Source: Crambe crambe (taxonomy: Eukaryota; Porifera; Demospongiae; Poecilosclerida; Crambeidae). From it: a stretch of DNA of 64,000 nt. The notes beneath the pieces were generated by a model that was not told the origin of the DNA, made no database searches, and saw only the letters and a list, made by a program, of their open reading frames with translations. Below are positions 20,121 through 31,085 of the stretch, in pieces. Position 1 is the stretch's first letter. Every line of letters starts with the position of its first letter. Location: contig OZ004583.1 of NCBI GenBank assembly GCA_963924555.1, forward strand, positions 868,001 through 932,000, given 5' to 3'. The translations under genes were made by a program, and so were the position numbers.

Positions 20121-21237
20121 CTAAAAGCAACACCTGCACATTATTAGTGAGGCAATGCCTGACAGTAAGAATGTAAACCATGATGCTATTGTACCAAGTA
20201 GACCAGTGGGGTGAGCTTTCGGAGGAGTAGAAGTCGGTTGTATGTGGCTGGAATCATGCATAGGTGCCTTCAGAACTTTGAATATCTCGTGCCAGAATTC
20301 ATCCATCCAAGATATCCCCCTCGAATCCGATGGAATAAAAGGTTGCATGATAAGTCCTGCTGGAATAATTGGTATATTGTTTGCTACTTCTGGCTGGACT
20401 CTATTCGTCCGCAATTGTTTGGTTATTAGAAGAGAGAAATCATCACGTTTCTTGTTGAAGTAAACTTTATTTTCCCTGCTACTTGGGGGGGAACCTACTT
20501 TGGATACTTTATTGGCAAAGGTGAGGAGAAACATTGCATTTTTCCACGTACTCCAACCAAATGCATCAGTTACGTTCTTGATAGTTGCTTCATCTTCTGA
20601 ACGAAGTCGAGCATCATCCATTTTGATAGTAAAGAGGATCAAATCAGGTCGTTCATTATTTTTGACCATATCTTTTAGATACTTGTAATCCTTGTGAGAA
20701 TTGCTTGAATCTCTCAATCCAGGTGTGTCGATAAATGTGAAGTTGATCTTGTCATACTCGTATTCATAAGGCGTTACCTTTATGGTGTGTGGCAGAATAT
20801 TATCTGCTTCAGGGACGTACTTTTCCATCAGTCCTTTAATAAGTGTAGTTTTACCAGTTCCCATCTTGCCAGTGATTAAGACTCGGAATTTGTTATGTTT
20901 CTTCAACCACCATTCGATCTCATCCACCATTCTCTGTGCACATTTGACATCAGAGTATTGCCAGGGGCAACCTTGCCGAAACGCTGCTATTAAGTTTTCA
21001 TCACCTCTATTGGAGCTGCAACCTATTATTAATGATTGAAAGCTACCATCAAATGGAGGGAAAATTAGTCTCGCGGGCCAGACTCGATTCTTTCCTTATT
21101 CTTGGGGGCGGGGGCCCAACTGGCCCGCGAGACTAAGGAAAAATCGGGAAAAATTTATTAACACACTTACGACTGTCTTCAAATTCAGCGACGCTGAATA
21201 ACGATGCCGCTACTAGAATGAAACCCACCATTCCCAT
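20121..21237 (-). CDS. B-left: AIG1/Toc34-type GTPase with signal-peptide exon and C-terminal hydrophobic tail
   Basis: Two exons: 21,237-21,171 (67 nt) and 21,022-20,121 (902 nt), together 969 nt, or 322 codons plus stop, with consensus GT/AG. Exon 1 encodes a signal-peptide-like start, MGMVGFILVAASLFSVAEF. The G domain follows: P-loop GKMGTGKT at 74-81, G3 DTPG at 121-124, then KNVTDAFGWSTWKNAMFLL and TFANKV at the G4 position, as in the AIG1/Toc34 family. The C-terminal 26 residues are hydrophobic and end MCRCCF, probably a membrane anchor. The N-terminal part has Cys residues (RCSS, QGCPW, VKC) shared with paralogs. The protein differs from B-right at two positions I can see (Asn/Asp and Thr/Lys). 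It lies tail to tail with A-left, 65 bp apart. The role is unknown; relatives in vertebrates (GIMAP) act in immune cells and in plants (Toc34) at organelle membranes. Confidence 0.85.
21066..21135. mobile_element. 70-bp MULE-like deletion derivative in intron 1 of B-left
   Basis: TAGTCTCGCGGGCCAG and CTGGCCCGCGAGACTA face each other across about 38 bp. Flanks AGGGAAAAT (21,057-21,065) and AGGAAAAAT (21,136-21,144) are a 9-bp duplication with one mismatch. The same termini bound the 617-bp element at 56,933. The 9-bp duplication fits the Mutator superfamily. A mirror copy lies at 51,106-51,175. Confidence 0.75.
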
Positions 21238-21302
21238 TGTTCGTCTGGTTCGTCTGGTTACGCCCTATAGCCTCGCGATCGCGGGGACCGGTCATACGTG
21301 CA

Positions 21303-21310
21303 TTTTTATA
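21303..21310 (-). promoter_or_regulatory. TATA box of B-left
   Basis: TATAAAAA on the minus strand, 66 bp upstream of the start codon at 21,237, so transcription would begin some 35-40 bp before the ATG. The mirror copy is at 50,931-50,938. Assignment by motif and distance. Confidence 0.5.
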
Positions 21311-21340
21311 GTGGCCCTCAGTGCCATCTTGCGCGAGAAT

Positions 21341-21507
21341 ACTATTCCGAGAATCCGGGATTGCTATTCCGAGAATCCGGGATTGCTATTCCGAGAATCC
21401 GGGATTGCTATTCCGAGAATCCGGGATTGCTATCCCGAGAATCCGGGATATTTTCCGAGAGTCCGGGAAGTTTTCCGAGAGTCCGGGTAGCCTCTGCGAG
21501 AATCCGG
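21341..21507. repeat. 22-bp minisatellite upstream of B-left
   Basis: About five near-perfect units of CCGAGAATCCGGGATTGCTA plus two bases, followed by diverged units (CCGAGAGTCCGGG). It lies just upstream of the TATA box. The mirror copy at 50,711-50,905 has one more full unit, so copy number differs between arms. Confidence 0.8.
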
Positions 21508-21941
21508 AAAACCTGTCACGGATTGCGCGCATGGGCTCGGCAGTGGGGCGTGTTTATCTCCGCGTGTTTATCTCCACGTGGTCAATGCACGACGGCATCT
21601 AAGAAGAAGTCTAGCGGTTAGAAATCTACTTGACATTAGTGTATCTGTCAAGGAGGCCGCCACTGGGCTGTTGGAAGAGGGGAGTGAAGTCCTTAGTCTT
21701 ACTTATAGTGAGTTGTTCTTAACGGCATGTAGCAGATGATGGTACCGTAAGTGGACTCTTAATATTAGATCCTTCCAACCTTATGGAGAGGGCAGATAGG
21801 TTAAGGAAAAAAGCTTTCAGTGGCAGCAGCAGCAGCAGCGCTAAGTAGTGGGAAAAAGACAAGTGTTGGAAGAATGATGGTGAGTCAAGTATTTAGATAA
21901 ACCTGCAGCTATATATAGCAAGATGTAATTAACCAAGATAA

Positions 21942-22253
21942 GTGCAAAATGTAGCTTTATGCAAATTTCAGATTTCGGTGTGTAAAAATGAAAAAAAAAT
22001 AAATACAAAAAGCAATTATCAAAGGGCTGAGCTGGAGATAGAGAGATCACACACGTATAAGGATATTATTGAAGTGGCTGCAAACTATTTGAAGTTGGAT
22101 GGGTCAAATTTCAGATTGTATCGACCTAGAGGTGGTGCTTTGACACTCACATCATTAAATGGCAAGACTGTTCCTTGGACATTGGGCTCGTACATGAGGC
22201 TGCGTCACTTGGGACCTGATGCTCTTCAGTTAGGGATAGGACCAAGCATTTAA
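21942..22253 (+). CDS. Unrecognised 103-codon frame, possible gene fragment
   Basis: I do not recognise this protein. The second half (ERSHTYKDIIEVAANYLKLD, then LYRPRGGALTLTSLNGKTVP, ending LGPDALQLGIGPSI) has the look of a folded domain, perhaps ubiquitin-like, and the frame is preserved in both arms (mirror 49,966-50,277). It may be the last exon of a longer gene: a possible acceptor precedes the block near 21,968 (TTTCAG). There is no codon or motif evidence beyond that. Confidence 0.35.
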   Translation: MQNVALCKFQISVCKNEKKINTKSNYQRAELEIERSHTYKDIIEVAANYLKLDGSNFRLYRPRGGALTLTSLNGKTVPWTLGSYMRLRHLGPDALQLGIGPSI

Positions 22254-22647
22254 TATCTTGCTTAATGTGTATGGACCTTCCTTAATTAAGGTGTGTATTG
22301 ATGTCCCAAGTTTTGAACTTCATGGTAAAGACCTTCATTATAATCCTTTTAAATAGTATATCATAGTGCAATATGGGAAGGTTATTAGTGATGGGAGTGT
22401 ATCCTTCGAGAAGGTGGAACGTGATGCACTTCGTTCAAAGTTGGATATCTAATCTGTTACATTTCAGCCAGAAGATTAATTATTCATTGCTGAAGGTTTA
22501 CCGTAGTGTGTCATCATGTAATTGTTAGATTCCATTCCGCTATATAAAGTTCCATTTGGGATAGGCACATTGTCTGTAAATGATTCCTTTTTTGCGAGAG
22601 GTTATCAAGAAGGAACAAGTTGAACACAGTCACCACAACAGATAATA

Positions 22648-22944
22648 AGGGAAAAACATTTCTGTGAAATGAAAAAAGTGTAGGGATGGCCATTGCTCAA
22701 AAAAGTAAGGAAACAAGGGTAGGTATATGAAGGATAGAAATGGAATCAAGCTTTGTTCATATCCAGCCAACAATCCCCACTATTATCTGAAGCTAACCGA
22801 CGTATATGTAGGGATTGTTGGCTGGATATACAGAACAAAGATTGATTCCATTTCCATCCTTCATATACCTATCCTTGTTTCCTTACTTTTTTGAGCAATG
22901 GTCATCCCTACACTTTTTTTCACTTCACGGAAATGTTTTTCCCT
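22648..22944. mobile_element. TA-flanked MITE, 297 bp, long terminal inverted repeats
   Basis: AGGGAAAAACATTTC at 22,648 pairs with GAAATGTTTTTCCCT ending at 22,944, with TA on both sides. The arms extend at least 120 bp inward and cover most of the element, so it can fold into one hairpin. The mirror copy has the same length at 49,275-49,571. Same family as 4,617-5,346. Confidence 0.8.
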
Positions 22945-22989
22945 TATTAATTTCATTATTGATTATGAATTAACGAAAATTACGGTATA

Positions 22990-23145
22990 CAGTGAACTCC
23001 CTCTAATTAGGACCCCTGAAATGAGGTCACCTCTGTATTCAGGACACTTTAGAAAGTCTCAACCCACCCCTGAAAATGAGGCCACCCCTCTAATCAGGAC
23101 ACTTCTGCTGGCTCCAAGGGCTGCCTGATTAGAGGGAGTCCATTG
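22990..23145. mobile_element. Pogo/Tigger-like MITE, 156 bp
   Basis: CAGTGAACTCCCTCTAATTA at 22,990 is mirrored by CTGATTAGAGGGAGTCCATT ending at 23,145, with TA flanks (22,988-22,989, 23,146-23,147). Such CAGT...ACTCCC termini with TA duplication resemble pogo/Tigger elements. The mirror copy is at 49,074-49,229. Confidence 0.65.
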
Positions 23146-23147
23146 TA

Positions 23148-26100
23148 TGCCTGGAGGCTACAAAAATGATGGCAATGCAATTCCCACAATGACATCAACA
23201 ATAAGATTTGAACCCTTTCCCCAAATGTATATGTAATTGGCTCTTTCCTTCAAGCCTGACATGTACTAGTAGAGGGGTATGCTGGTACGTAGAACTGATA
23301 GCAAGAAGTCCACACTCATAATGGTGCACATGAAGTGATAAAGACTGTAGCAGTCCCTCCACCTCCTGAGACCCTCTGTACCTCTTGATAAACTTGCACT
23401 TATATTAATAATGCTGACAAATGTTTTTGTGATGATGCATTCTTGACTTGTTATTTGCCATGATGACCTAGTGGGTGATGAATGTCGTGAGTGTTATCAT
23501 CATTGATCATTTGCTATATCTGCTCCAGTTATTGTGGTTCAGGCTTGCATCTCATTTAAGGGGAGTTTTATTTTTTCAGTTGGAGTGTCCTAGGAAATCA
23601 GATAAGACAACATTTAGTTAGTAACAATGCATGAATGTGATAAAATTCATTGGCATTCTTGACTTGTTATTTGCCATGGTAACCTTAAAAGTGGGTGGAA
23701 GTGTCAGTTGTAGTGGGTGATGAATGTTGTGAGTGTAATCATGACAGTGTTTTCATGGCAAGTGTATCTGATCTGTCAGTGTGTGCATGGTAGGTGTGTC
23801 AGTAATGGTATCACCTTATTGCACCTCACTAACTCCCTTTCATTCATCAGAGTAGAAGGGGGGCCGGGTCTATTTGCACCCACTTGCAGTGCTCAAAATA
23901 ATGTCCAGACATAGCGCCTGATGATAGCCCCTAATCCCTTAGCTACTAATATGAATTTGATCAGACAAATTGACCAGACGTGGGGAAAATGGCCGGAAAT
24001 GTCCTGTATCAGGCTGTTATTGCACTTGATCATTTGCTATATCTGCTCAAACTTCACTAACAATAGAGACCTGATCACAATCTATGAGCTAAGGTTAAGA
24101 ATTTAGAGAGTTATAACTGTTATAATGAACAATCTAGATGTCTTGAGGAGGAGGTTGATGTGAAAATGGAACATGGAACATGGACAATGTGTAAGAAATC
24201 CTCTGGCATGGATGATAAAATCATAAATGGTATTTTTTTAGCTAGCATAATGTGTTGTACTTAAGACCTTTTAGATCATGTAGTGTTTCATGGAGATGGC
24301 ATGCAGCTAATCCATAGGGGCAAATTTTAAGTGGGAGGCCACATAAGCCACACCTACAGTCATGCCCAGACCCATGACATGACTATGATCCTCTGGCTGC
24401 AAGACCTTAAAAAAAAAAAAAAAAAAAAAAAAAGGCTATCAATAATAAGTACCTTGAGCATTGTATCACACCACTTATTGACCTCAAGTGGCTGGCCCTG
24501 TGAGGTACCACAGGGCCAGTGGGTGTGATAACAAAAGTATTCATAATGGGAATATACAATATTCAGCCAGCACCCACAGAAAATCTGTGGCAATCTTATT
24601 TTGCATATGAAATTGCATGCTATTGGGGCTGGTTTCTTCTAGCTAAGCCTATGCTGTGCTCTTCTTCCTTCAGTGAGGCTTTTCCTATGCAGTTTTCTGG
24701 CATCTTGCTTGTTATGTAGGCTTGCTGCAGCCCTGCATTCTTCGCTGGCCTAGGCCTACTGCAGTCGCAGTAGCTATTGACCTTTGAACCGTATTTCTCT
24801 TTTTCTTTCTCACCTCTTTGTAACGTTGGATTCTAAGAGCGTCAAAATTCATTGTTGAATCAAGTCCATAGCTAAAAACTCGAGTACTTGTCTCGATCCT
24901 TCCTTCCTTCTTTGCTTTGAATTTGCATGTTGCCACGAGTGACACGCATGCGCGTTACCAATTGACCGTTGAACCGTGACGTACATAAAAGCGTATCGAT
25001 ATATAGATTGGAATGCTCTCCATAAGTTTCTTAATCATGATTATTATTATTGCATAGAAGAAAAACAGGGACTGGCTGGCTCCTATTCTTTTAGTGTTCA
25101 TGCTTGTGAATGCACACTTGCTAGCACCCAAATATTATGTCTTGTGGGCCTGAATAGAAGTCTTCAAGATAGTGAAGCCATGTCCATCTTGTGAACTCAA
25201 ACCAGTGTCAATAATGATCAGAGAACAGTGTGTGTATCAAGAAGTGGGGGTGGGATCATGCCCTTTTGCCTTACCCCTAATAATAGCCCATCTTTATCTC
25301 CAGAAAAGGGGTGTGGCAAGCCACATCAGAATATTTCCCTTCACTATTGTTTATAGTCAGACATGTCCACCAATGGAGTCAATGAAATTTAGAAGCACTC
25401 AGGTCCTCAACCCCTTCCCCTTCCTCCCCTCCCCCTCCCCCTCTTCCCAGATGGAGCCCCACCCTCCCTCCATGCCTGCAGTGACTGTTGATAAACATGT
25501 AGTTGTGGTTATTGCATTGCCTTATATGGATGTATTACATCATGTGGTACCACTGGAACTGACTCGTGCATGTACGTATAACGGAGAAGTGGCTTGCTCA
25601 CATACAGGCACTTCAAAAAGTGGGAATTCTTGATCTGAAACCCAGGTGAAGGGAGAAGCTCTGATGCAACAAAGTTCAGTACATTCATAATGGTGGATTT
25701 GTAGTGATGTGAAGTTCTGTTATGACCAGAGACTATCTGTACCTGTTGATACATTTGCACTTTGTCCTCCAGCCCTTTCCTCTACTACCATCAGGTTCTC
25801 TAGTTGTTGTGGTTCAGGCTTGCATCTCAAATTTTTGAAGGGAAGTTTTATTTCTCAGTGTAGAGTGTCATAGGAAATCAGATGCGACAACAAATCAGAT
25901 GAGACAACTGTTAGTTACTAACAATGCATGAATGTTTTTGTGATGATGAATTCATTGATGTTATCTGGCATGGTAACCTTAAAAGTGGGTGGAATTGTCA
26001 GTTGTAGTGGGTGATGAATGTTGTGAGTGTAATCATGACTGTGTTTTTCATGGCAAGTGTTATCTCATAGTTGCCAACTGTCCCGATTTGGCCAGCTCTT

Positions 26101-26666
26101 GTCCCGGTCCCGCCCGACATAGTGCTTTAACAATGACTTGTCCTGACAGATAGAGCTACATGGAGCTTGTTTATAAATATAGTAGTTACTTCAGCTGTAA
26201 CACTATTATGCACGCTCAGCACGCATCATGTGATCTGAAGTTATAAACAAGTGACATCATGAAATCCAGCGTGGCTTAGTTATTATTCATCTGTCAGTAA
26301 TGGTGTCACATTTGTTGCACCTCCTTTCATTCATCAGAGTAGAAAGGGGAGGGGCTCTATTTGCATTCACTTGCAGTGCTCAAAATAACCCAGCAATATT
26401 GTGCGGACATAGTGCCTGATGATAACCCTAGCTATATACTAATACAAATTTGATCATAAATTGACCAGACATGTGGGGAAAATGGCCGGAAAGTGTCCTG
26501 TGTCAGACTGTTATTTTGAGCACTTGCACTTGATCACTTGCTATATCTTCACCACCAACAACCCAATCTATGAGCTATAACTGTTATAATGAATGATCTA
26601 GATGTCATGAGGAGCAGGTTGATGTTATCAACAGGAGAAAGTGGAACATGGACAATGTGGTTCTAG
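23148..26666. other. Non-coding arm segment with an internal direct duplication
   Basis: No gene recognised. Segments about 23,640-24,210 and about 25,950-26,690 are diverged direct copies of each other (shared words include GTAACCTTAAAAGTGGGTGG, CATTCATCAGAGTAGAA and GGGGAAAATGGCCGGAAA). An A-run of about 24 lies at 24,410-24,434. The long open frame at 25,172-25,633 is Pro/Ser-rich with no family likeness and is probably chance. Confidence 0.5.
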
Positions 26667-27656
26667 ATGTAAGAAATCCTGTCATGGAGCTTCTCAGAAC
26701 ACTTGACCCTGTTGGGATTAGTTTGAGGTCACAAATAAAAGGTTCAAAAGACGCATAATATTATATCACAGCAAAGTAAGCAGTATATCAACTTTGGGCC
26801 TTTGGCACAATTTGAATGCAATCACAGGGCCCTAATTACATATTGCACTTTGATGCGTGTGAGAAACTTAATCATTTTGGATTCACAATCCATGGCTGTA
26901 TTGATGGGTAAGTATTAATACTGTAAGGTTCAGCAATACTTTCTATCACACCTGTTCAGCTTTTCACGCAAAATACTGTGGCTTAAGCTGGCTCCCAGTA
27001 ACCACCGCCCTGATGTGGTCTTGGTCTACTACTTGGAAGCTATTGAAAAGTGTGCTGGTACAGATAATATGTAACAAATTTAATGTGGTAATCATACAGG
27101 CTGTCCCAAATTCTGAGAGTAGACAAGGGGACAGAGAATGTACATGCAGGCTCTGCACAAATTGCTTTCCGCTTAAATCACAGTGATGCTATGGCTGGTA
27201 GCCACAGTTTAATAGCGGGGGCATCAGTTCACAATGTGGTACGTTTGTACTGTTTTTATAATAAATAGATGCATAATGATAGCTCACTGTAGAAAATTGA
27301 AGCATGGTGGTCTCATTTTCGCCATTTAAAAACTGAGTGGTGGATAAACTTTTGCAAAGTGAGTATACCAGCTACATTCTCTTTAGAGGTGTTTCAGCTA
27401 CAATAATTATAGGATTTATCGGCCACTGGTAATATAATGCACAGGTAAGTGGGATTATGGTCACTAGTTGTGTATTGTACTTCAAGCTTTATTCTTATAT
27501 TTTAGAAAATGCCCGGCATATGCAATTTTGGAAAAAGAACTGCTGGACTTTCAAACTTTGTGGAATACTCACAAAATGAGATGTACTCCGCTAACTTTCT
27601 TCACCGAGCACATGGAATCACTAAGGATGAATTTACTGTATCCAATATTTCAGTGA
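26667..27656 (+). pseudogene. Integrase-type (rve/DDE) gene with short introns, left copy
   Basis: Seven exon-like blocks joined by GT/AG introns of about 35-60 bp: ~26,667-26,775; 26,828-26,907; 26,960-27,057; 27,100-27,238; 27,293-27,358; 27,413-27,444; 27,506-27,656. The product resembles the integrase-core proteins common in cnidarian and sponge genomes: GPNYILHFDACEKLNHFG (first Asp), [30 protein letters not shown] (second Asp), HNVKIEAWW (Glu). Two faults occur. One A is missing near 27,110, so the splice-joined frame breaks between CPK and ILRVDKG; this is shared by both arms. An 8-bp insertion at 26,722-26,729 is found only in the left arm and breaks the frame after LDPVGI. Introns in a transposon-like gene suggest an older host-resident copy. 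Confidence 0.65.
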
Positions 27657-27995
27657 TCTTGTAGGTTATTACTGTGCTGACTAATTTTTGTACATGTCAT
27701 CACTTTTTGATGCACACCATATTATAGTAGCAATGAATATGCAACTGAGTTGGAAATGAAACTGATTTGGCACTAGCTAGTCCACATCCTGCGTGGCTGT
27801 GGCTTCCCAAGCTTGCATTACCTGTAGATCGTATCTTTCTGAAATGTGCACAAATATTATAAATATTACGCTGCTGCAGGTTTTGCTGTTAGCAGATAAC
27901 TTTTCTCAGAATTATGATAGCTAGCTAGTTTCAGTTAGCTGTGCATAATGAGAATGTGAGATTATAATTTGTTTTCTACAATGTCTATGTGGCAT

Positions 27996-28996
27996 TTAAG
28001 TGTTTTCACTTGCACTGGAATCTTGCCTAGGTGCCTTCAAAACTTTGAAAATCTCCTGCCAGAATTCATCCACCCAAGATATCCCCCTTGAATCCAATGG
28101 AATAAAAGGTTGCATGATAAGTCCTGCTGGAATAATTGGTATACTGTTTGCTACTTCTGACTGGACTCTATTCTTCTCCAATTCTTTGGTTATTAGAAGG
28201 GAGAAATCATCACGTTTCTTGTTGAAGTAAACTTTATTTTCCCTGCTATCTGGGGTGTAGCCTACTTTGGATACTTTATTGGCAAATGTAAGGAGAAACA
28301 GTGCATTTTTCCACGTACTCCAACCAAATGCATCAGTTATGTTCTTGATAATTACTTGATCTTCTGGACGAAGTCGAGTATCATCCATTTTGATAGTGAA
28401 GATGATCAAATCAGGTTGTTCATTATTTTTGACCATCTCTTTTAGATATTTGTAATCCTTGTGAGAATCACTTGATTCTTTCAATCCAGGTGTATCAAAG
28501 AAAGTGAGGTTGATCTTTTCATGCTCGTATTCATAAGGTATTACTTTTACAGTATGTGGCAGAAGATTATCTGCTTCAGGGATGTACTTCTCCTTCAGTC
28601 CTTTGATAAGTGTAGTCTTACCAGTTCCCATCTTTCCAGTGATTAAGACTCGGAAATTATTATGTCTCTTCAACCACGATTCGATCTTGTCCACCATTTT
28701 CAATGCACATTTGACATTGGAGAATTTCCATTGGCAACCTTGACGAAACACTGCTACCAAGTTTTCATCATCACCCATATCTGAGCTGCTGCAACTTTCA
28801 CCATCACCTATTATTATTATTAATGAGACAGAAAGCTATTAAGGAGGGAAATGCCCGGGGAATCGATTAACACTTGGCCCTTAACACTCAACAGTTTGGC
28901 ACTTCTCTACACCTAGGTACACGTACATCTGTCTTGAATGAGCTCAGCGACGCTGAAAAGCGATGCTGCCACTACGACGAAGCCCAACATTTTCAT
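27996..28996 (-). CDS. C-left: AIG1/Toc34-type GTPase with signal-peptide exon, no hydrophobic tail
   Basis: Exon 1 is 28,996-28,927 (70 nt) and exon 2 is 28,807-27,996 (812 nt). Together they give 882 nt, or 293 codons plus stop. Exon 1 encodes MKMLGFVVVAASLFSVAEL, closely like exon 1 of B and D. The mature start is Cys-rich (RCDGESCSSSD, QGCQW, VKC). P-loop GKMGTGKT at about 81-88, then FFDTPGLKES (G3), MVKNNEQPDLIIFTIKMDD, and LLTFANKVSKVG (G4 position). The protein ends APRQDSSASENT without the membrane-like tail seen in B, so it could be soluble or secreted. Exon 2 is nearly identical to the right copy (one Arg/His change seen). This is the only complete C in the window. Confidence 0.83.
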
Positions 28997-29211
28997 GGCG
29001 AATCTCCACCCCGGCCAAACAGACGATGCCAAACAAGTAGGTGGATATACCCAAGGGCGTATCGACCCGCCGAATATATCATGTCAAACTTCTACTTGAA
29101 TTTGTAGGCAATCTTCCACCGCAGCATAGCAGTCTAATCGCCAGCGTACATCCGGTTGTATCTCCGCAATATAATTTCATTTACATGCTCATCACACGGA
29201 AATTACGGACT

Positions 29212-29776
29212 CCGGGATACTAAGAAATTTTATATCTCTGGATTCTCTCAACATGAATCAACAAGACTTGGGCGGCAGTTTTAGGCCTGCACAGATGGCC
29301 TTTTATGTAAATTTGATACACGTAGCTATCACCACTAGAGAATTATCAAGCAAAGTCTCAATTTCAAGTGTATTGTTGGATTATAGTGCCATTTCCTGTA
29401 AACAAGTTATTCTAAGTGGAATCGTGTTTAGCGCATAGCAAATTGGAATTGCAATAGTGTTTAGTGTATATGGAATTTTGACACAAATTACACTTCATAT
29501 AAATGACACCATATCTTTGCTACAAATGAATCACATTGGATCATGCAGTAAGTATTCCTACCTGGTATCAAAATGGAATAACTTGTTTACAGGAAATGGC
29601 CCTATAATCCAACAATACACTTGAAATTGAGACTTTGCTTGATAACTCTCTAGTGGTGATAGCTACGTGTATCAAATTTACATAAAAGGCCATCTGTGCA
29701 GGCCTAAAACTGCCGCCCAAGTCTTGTTGATTCATGTTGAGAGAATCCAGAGATATAAAATTTCTTAGTATCCCGG
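29212..29776. mobile_element. Foldback element with inverted repeats of about 200 bp
   Basis: 29,212-29,412 (starting CCGGGATACTAAGAAA) is the near-exact reverse complement of about 29,574-29,776. The same short open frame is therefore seen on both strands. The middle (about 160 bp) is unique and AT-rich. No clear target duplication is visible. Confidence 0.75.
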
Positions 29777-29879
29777 TGTAGTAGTGAAATGGGGCCCCCC
29801 TGGTTTTGGGGCCCCCCATCCCCAAATCACTAGAGATTTAGGGCTGGGGGGGCCCATGCAACTAGGGTTATGGGGACCC

Positions 29880-31085
29880 CATATAGTCCCCATATTCCTA
29901 GGGCTATAGGGACCAGTCAGTGATATGGGGCCCCCTCAATCTTCCAAGCTTCCTAGCAAAATAAAAGCTTTTGCTATAGGGACCAGTCAGTGATATGGGG
30001 CCCCCTCAATTTTCCAAGCTTCCTAGCAAAATAAAAGCTATAGGGACCAGTCAGTGATATGGGGCTCCCTCAATTTTCCAAGCTTCCTAGCAAAATAAGC
30101 TATAGGGATCGGGACCAGTCAGTGATATGGGGCTCCCTCAATTCTCCAAGCTTACTAGCAAAATAAAAGCTTTTGTATAGGGACCAGTCAGTGATATGGG
30201 GCCCCCTCAATTTTCAAAATAAAAGCTTTTGCTATAGGGACCAGTCAGTGATATGGGGCTCCCTCAATTTTCCAAGCTTCCTAGCAAAATAAAAGCTATA
30301 GGGACCAGTCAGTGATATGGGGCTCCCTCAATTTTCCAAGCTTCCTAGCAAAATAAGCTATAGGGATCGGGACCAGTCAGTGATATGGGGCTCCCTCAAT
30401 TCTCCAAGCTTCCTAGCAAAATAAAAGCTTTTGCTATAGGGACCAGTCAGTGATATGGGGCCCCCTCAATTTTCCAAGCTTCCTAGCAAAATAAAAGCTA
30501 TAGGGACCAGTCAGTGATATGGGGCTCCCTCAATTTTCCAAGCTTCCTAGCAAAATAAGCTATAGGGATCGGGACCAGTCAGTGATATGGGGCTCCCTCA
30601 ATTCTCCAAGCTTCCTAGCAAAATAAAAGCTTTTGTATAGGGACCAGTCAGTGATATGGGGCCCCCTCAATTTTCAAAATAAAAGCTTTTGCTATAGGGA
30701 CCAGTCAGTGATATGGGGCTCCCTCAATTTTCCAAGCTTCCTAGCAAAATAAAAGCTATAGGGACCAGTCAGTGATATGGGGCCCCCTCAATTTTCCAAG
30801 CTTCCTAGCAAAATAAAAGCTATAGGGACCAGTCAGTGATATGGGGCCCCCTCAATTTTCCAAGCTTCCTAACAAAATAAAAACTTTTGCTATAGGGACC
30901 AGTCAGTGATATGGGGCTCCCTCAATTTTCCAAGCTTCCTAACAAAATAAAACTTTTGCTATAGGGACCAGTCAGTGATATGGGGCTCTCTCAATTTTCC
31001 AAGCTTCCTAGCAAAATAAAAGCTGTCAGTGATATGGGGCTCCCTCAGTTTTCCAAGCTTCCTAACAAAATAAAAGCTTATGGTG
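29880..31085. repeat. Minisatellite, about 55-75 bp units
   Basis: About 18 units of the form TATAGGGACCAGTCAGTGAT followed by ATGGGG(C/T)(C/T)CCCTCAATTTTCC, then AAGCTTCCTAGCAAAATAA and a variable AAAGCTTTTG piece. Unit length varies by presence of the variable piece and of GATCGG. Blocks of several units recur as a set, a higher-order pattern. It has no coding role that I can see. Confidence 0.85.

Larger units (their letters stand above)
17783..28922 (+). repeat. Left outer arm of a large inverted duplication (palindrome)
   Basis: This 11.1-kb segment recurs as its reverse complement at 43,304-54,632. Gene order is mirrored: A (17.8-20.06), B (20.12-21.24), small elements at 22.6-23.15, integrase-type gene (26.7-27.66), C (28.0-28.9). 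B and C coding sequences differ by only one or two residues between arms, while the A region at the outer end is clearly more diverged, with several indels. The outer edge falls in intron 1 of A, so exon 1 of A is missing from this arm. The inner edge falls in intron 1 of C, four bases inside its exon-1 donor. Confidence 0.9.

Noticed and set aside
24410..24434. A-run of about 24 as a possible retroposed-gene tail
   Set aside because: No upstream processed-gene sequence and no target duplication found; treated as a homopolymer.
25172..25633. 153-codon plus-strand frame in the left arm, mirrored on the right
   Set aside because: Low-complexity Pro/Ser patch over non-coding sequence, no motif. 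Conservation between arms is explained by their recent duplication.
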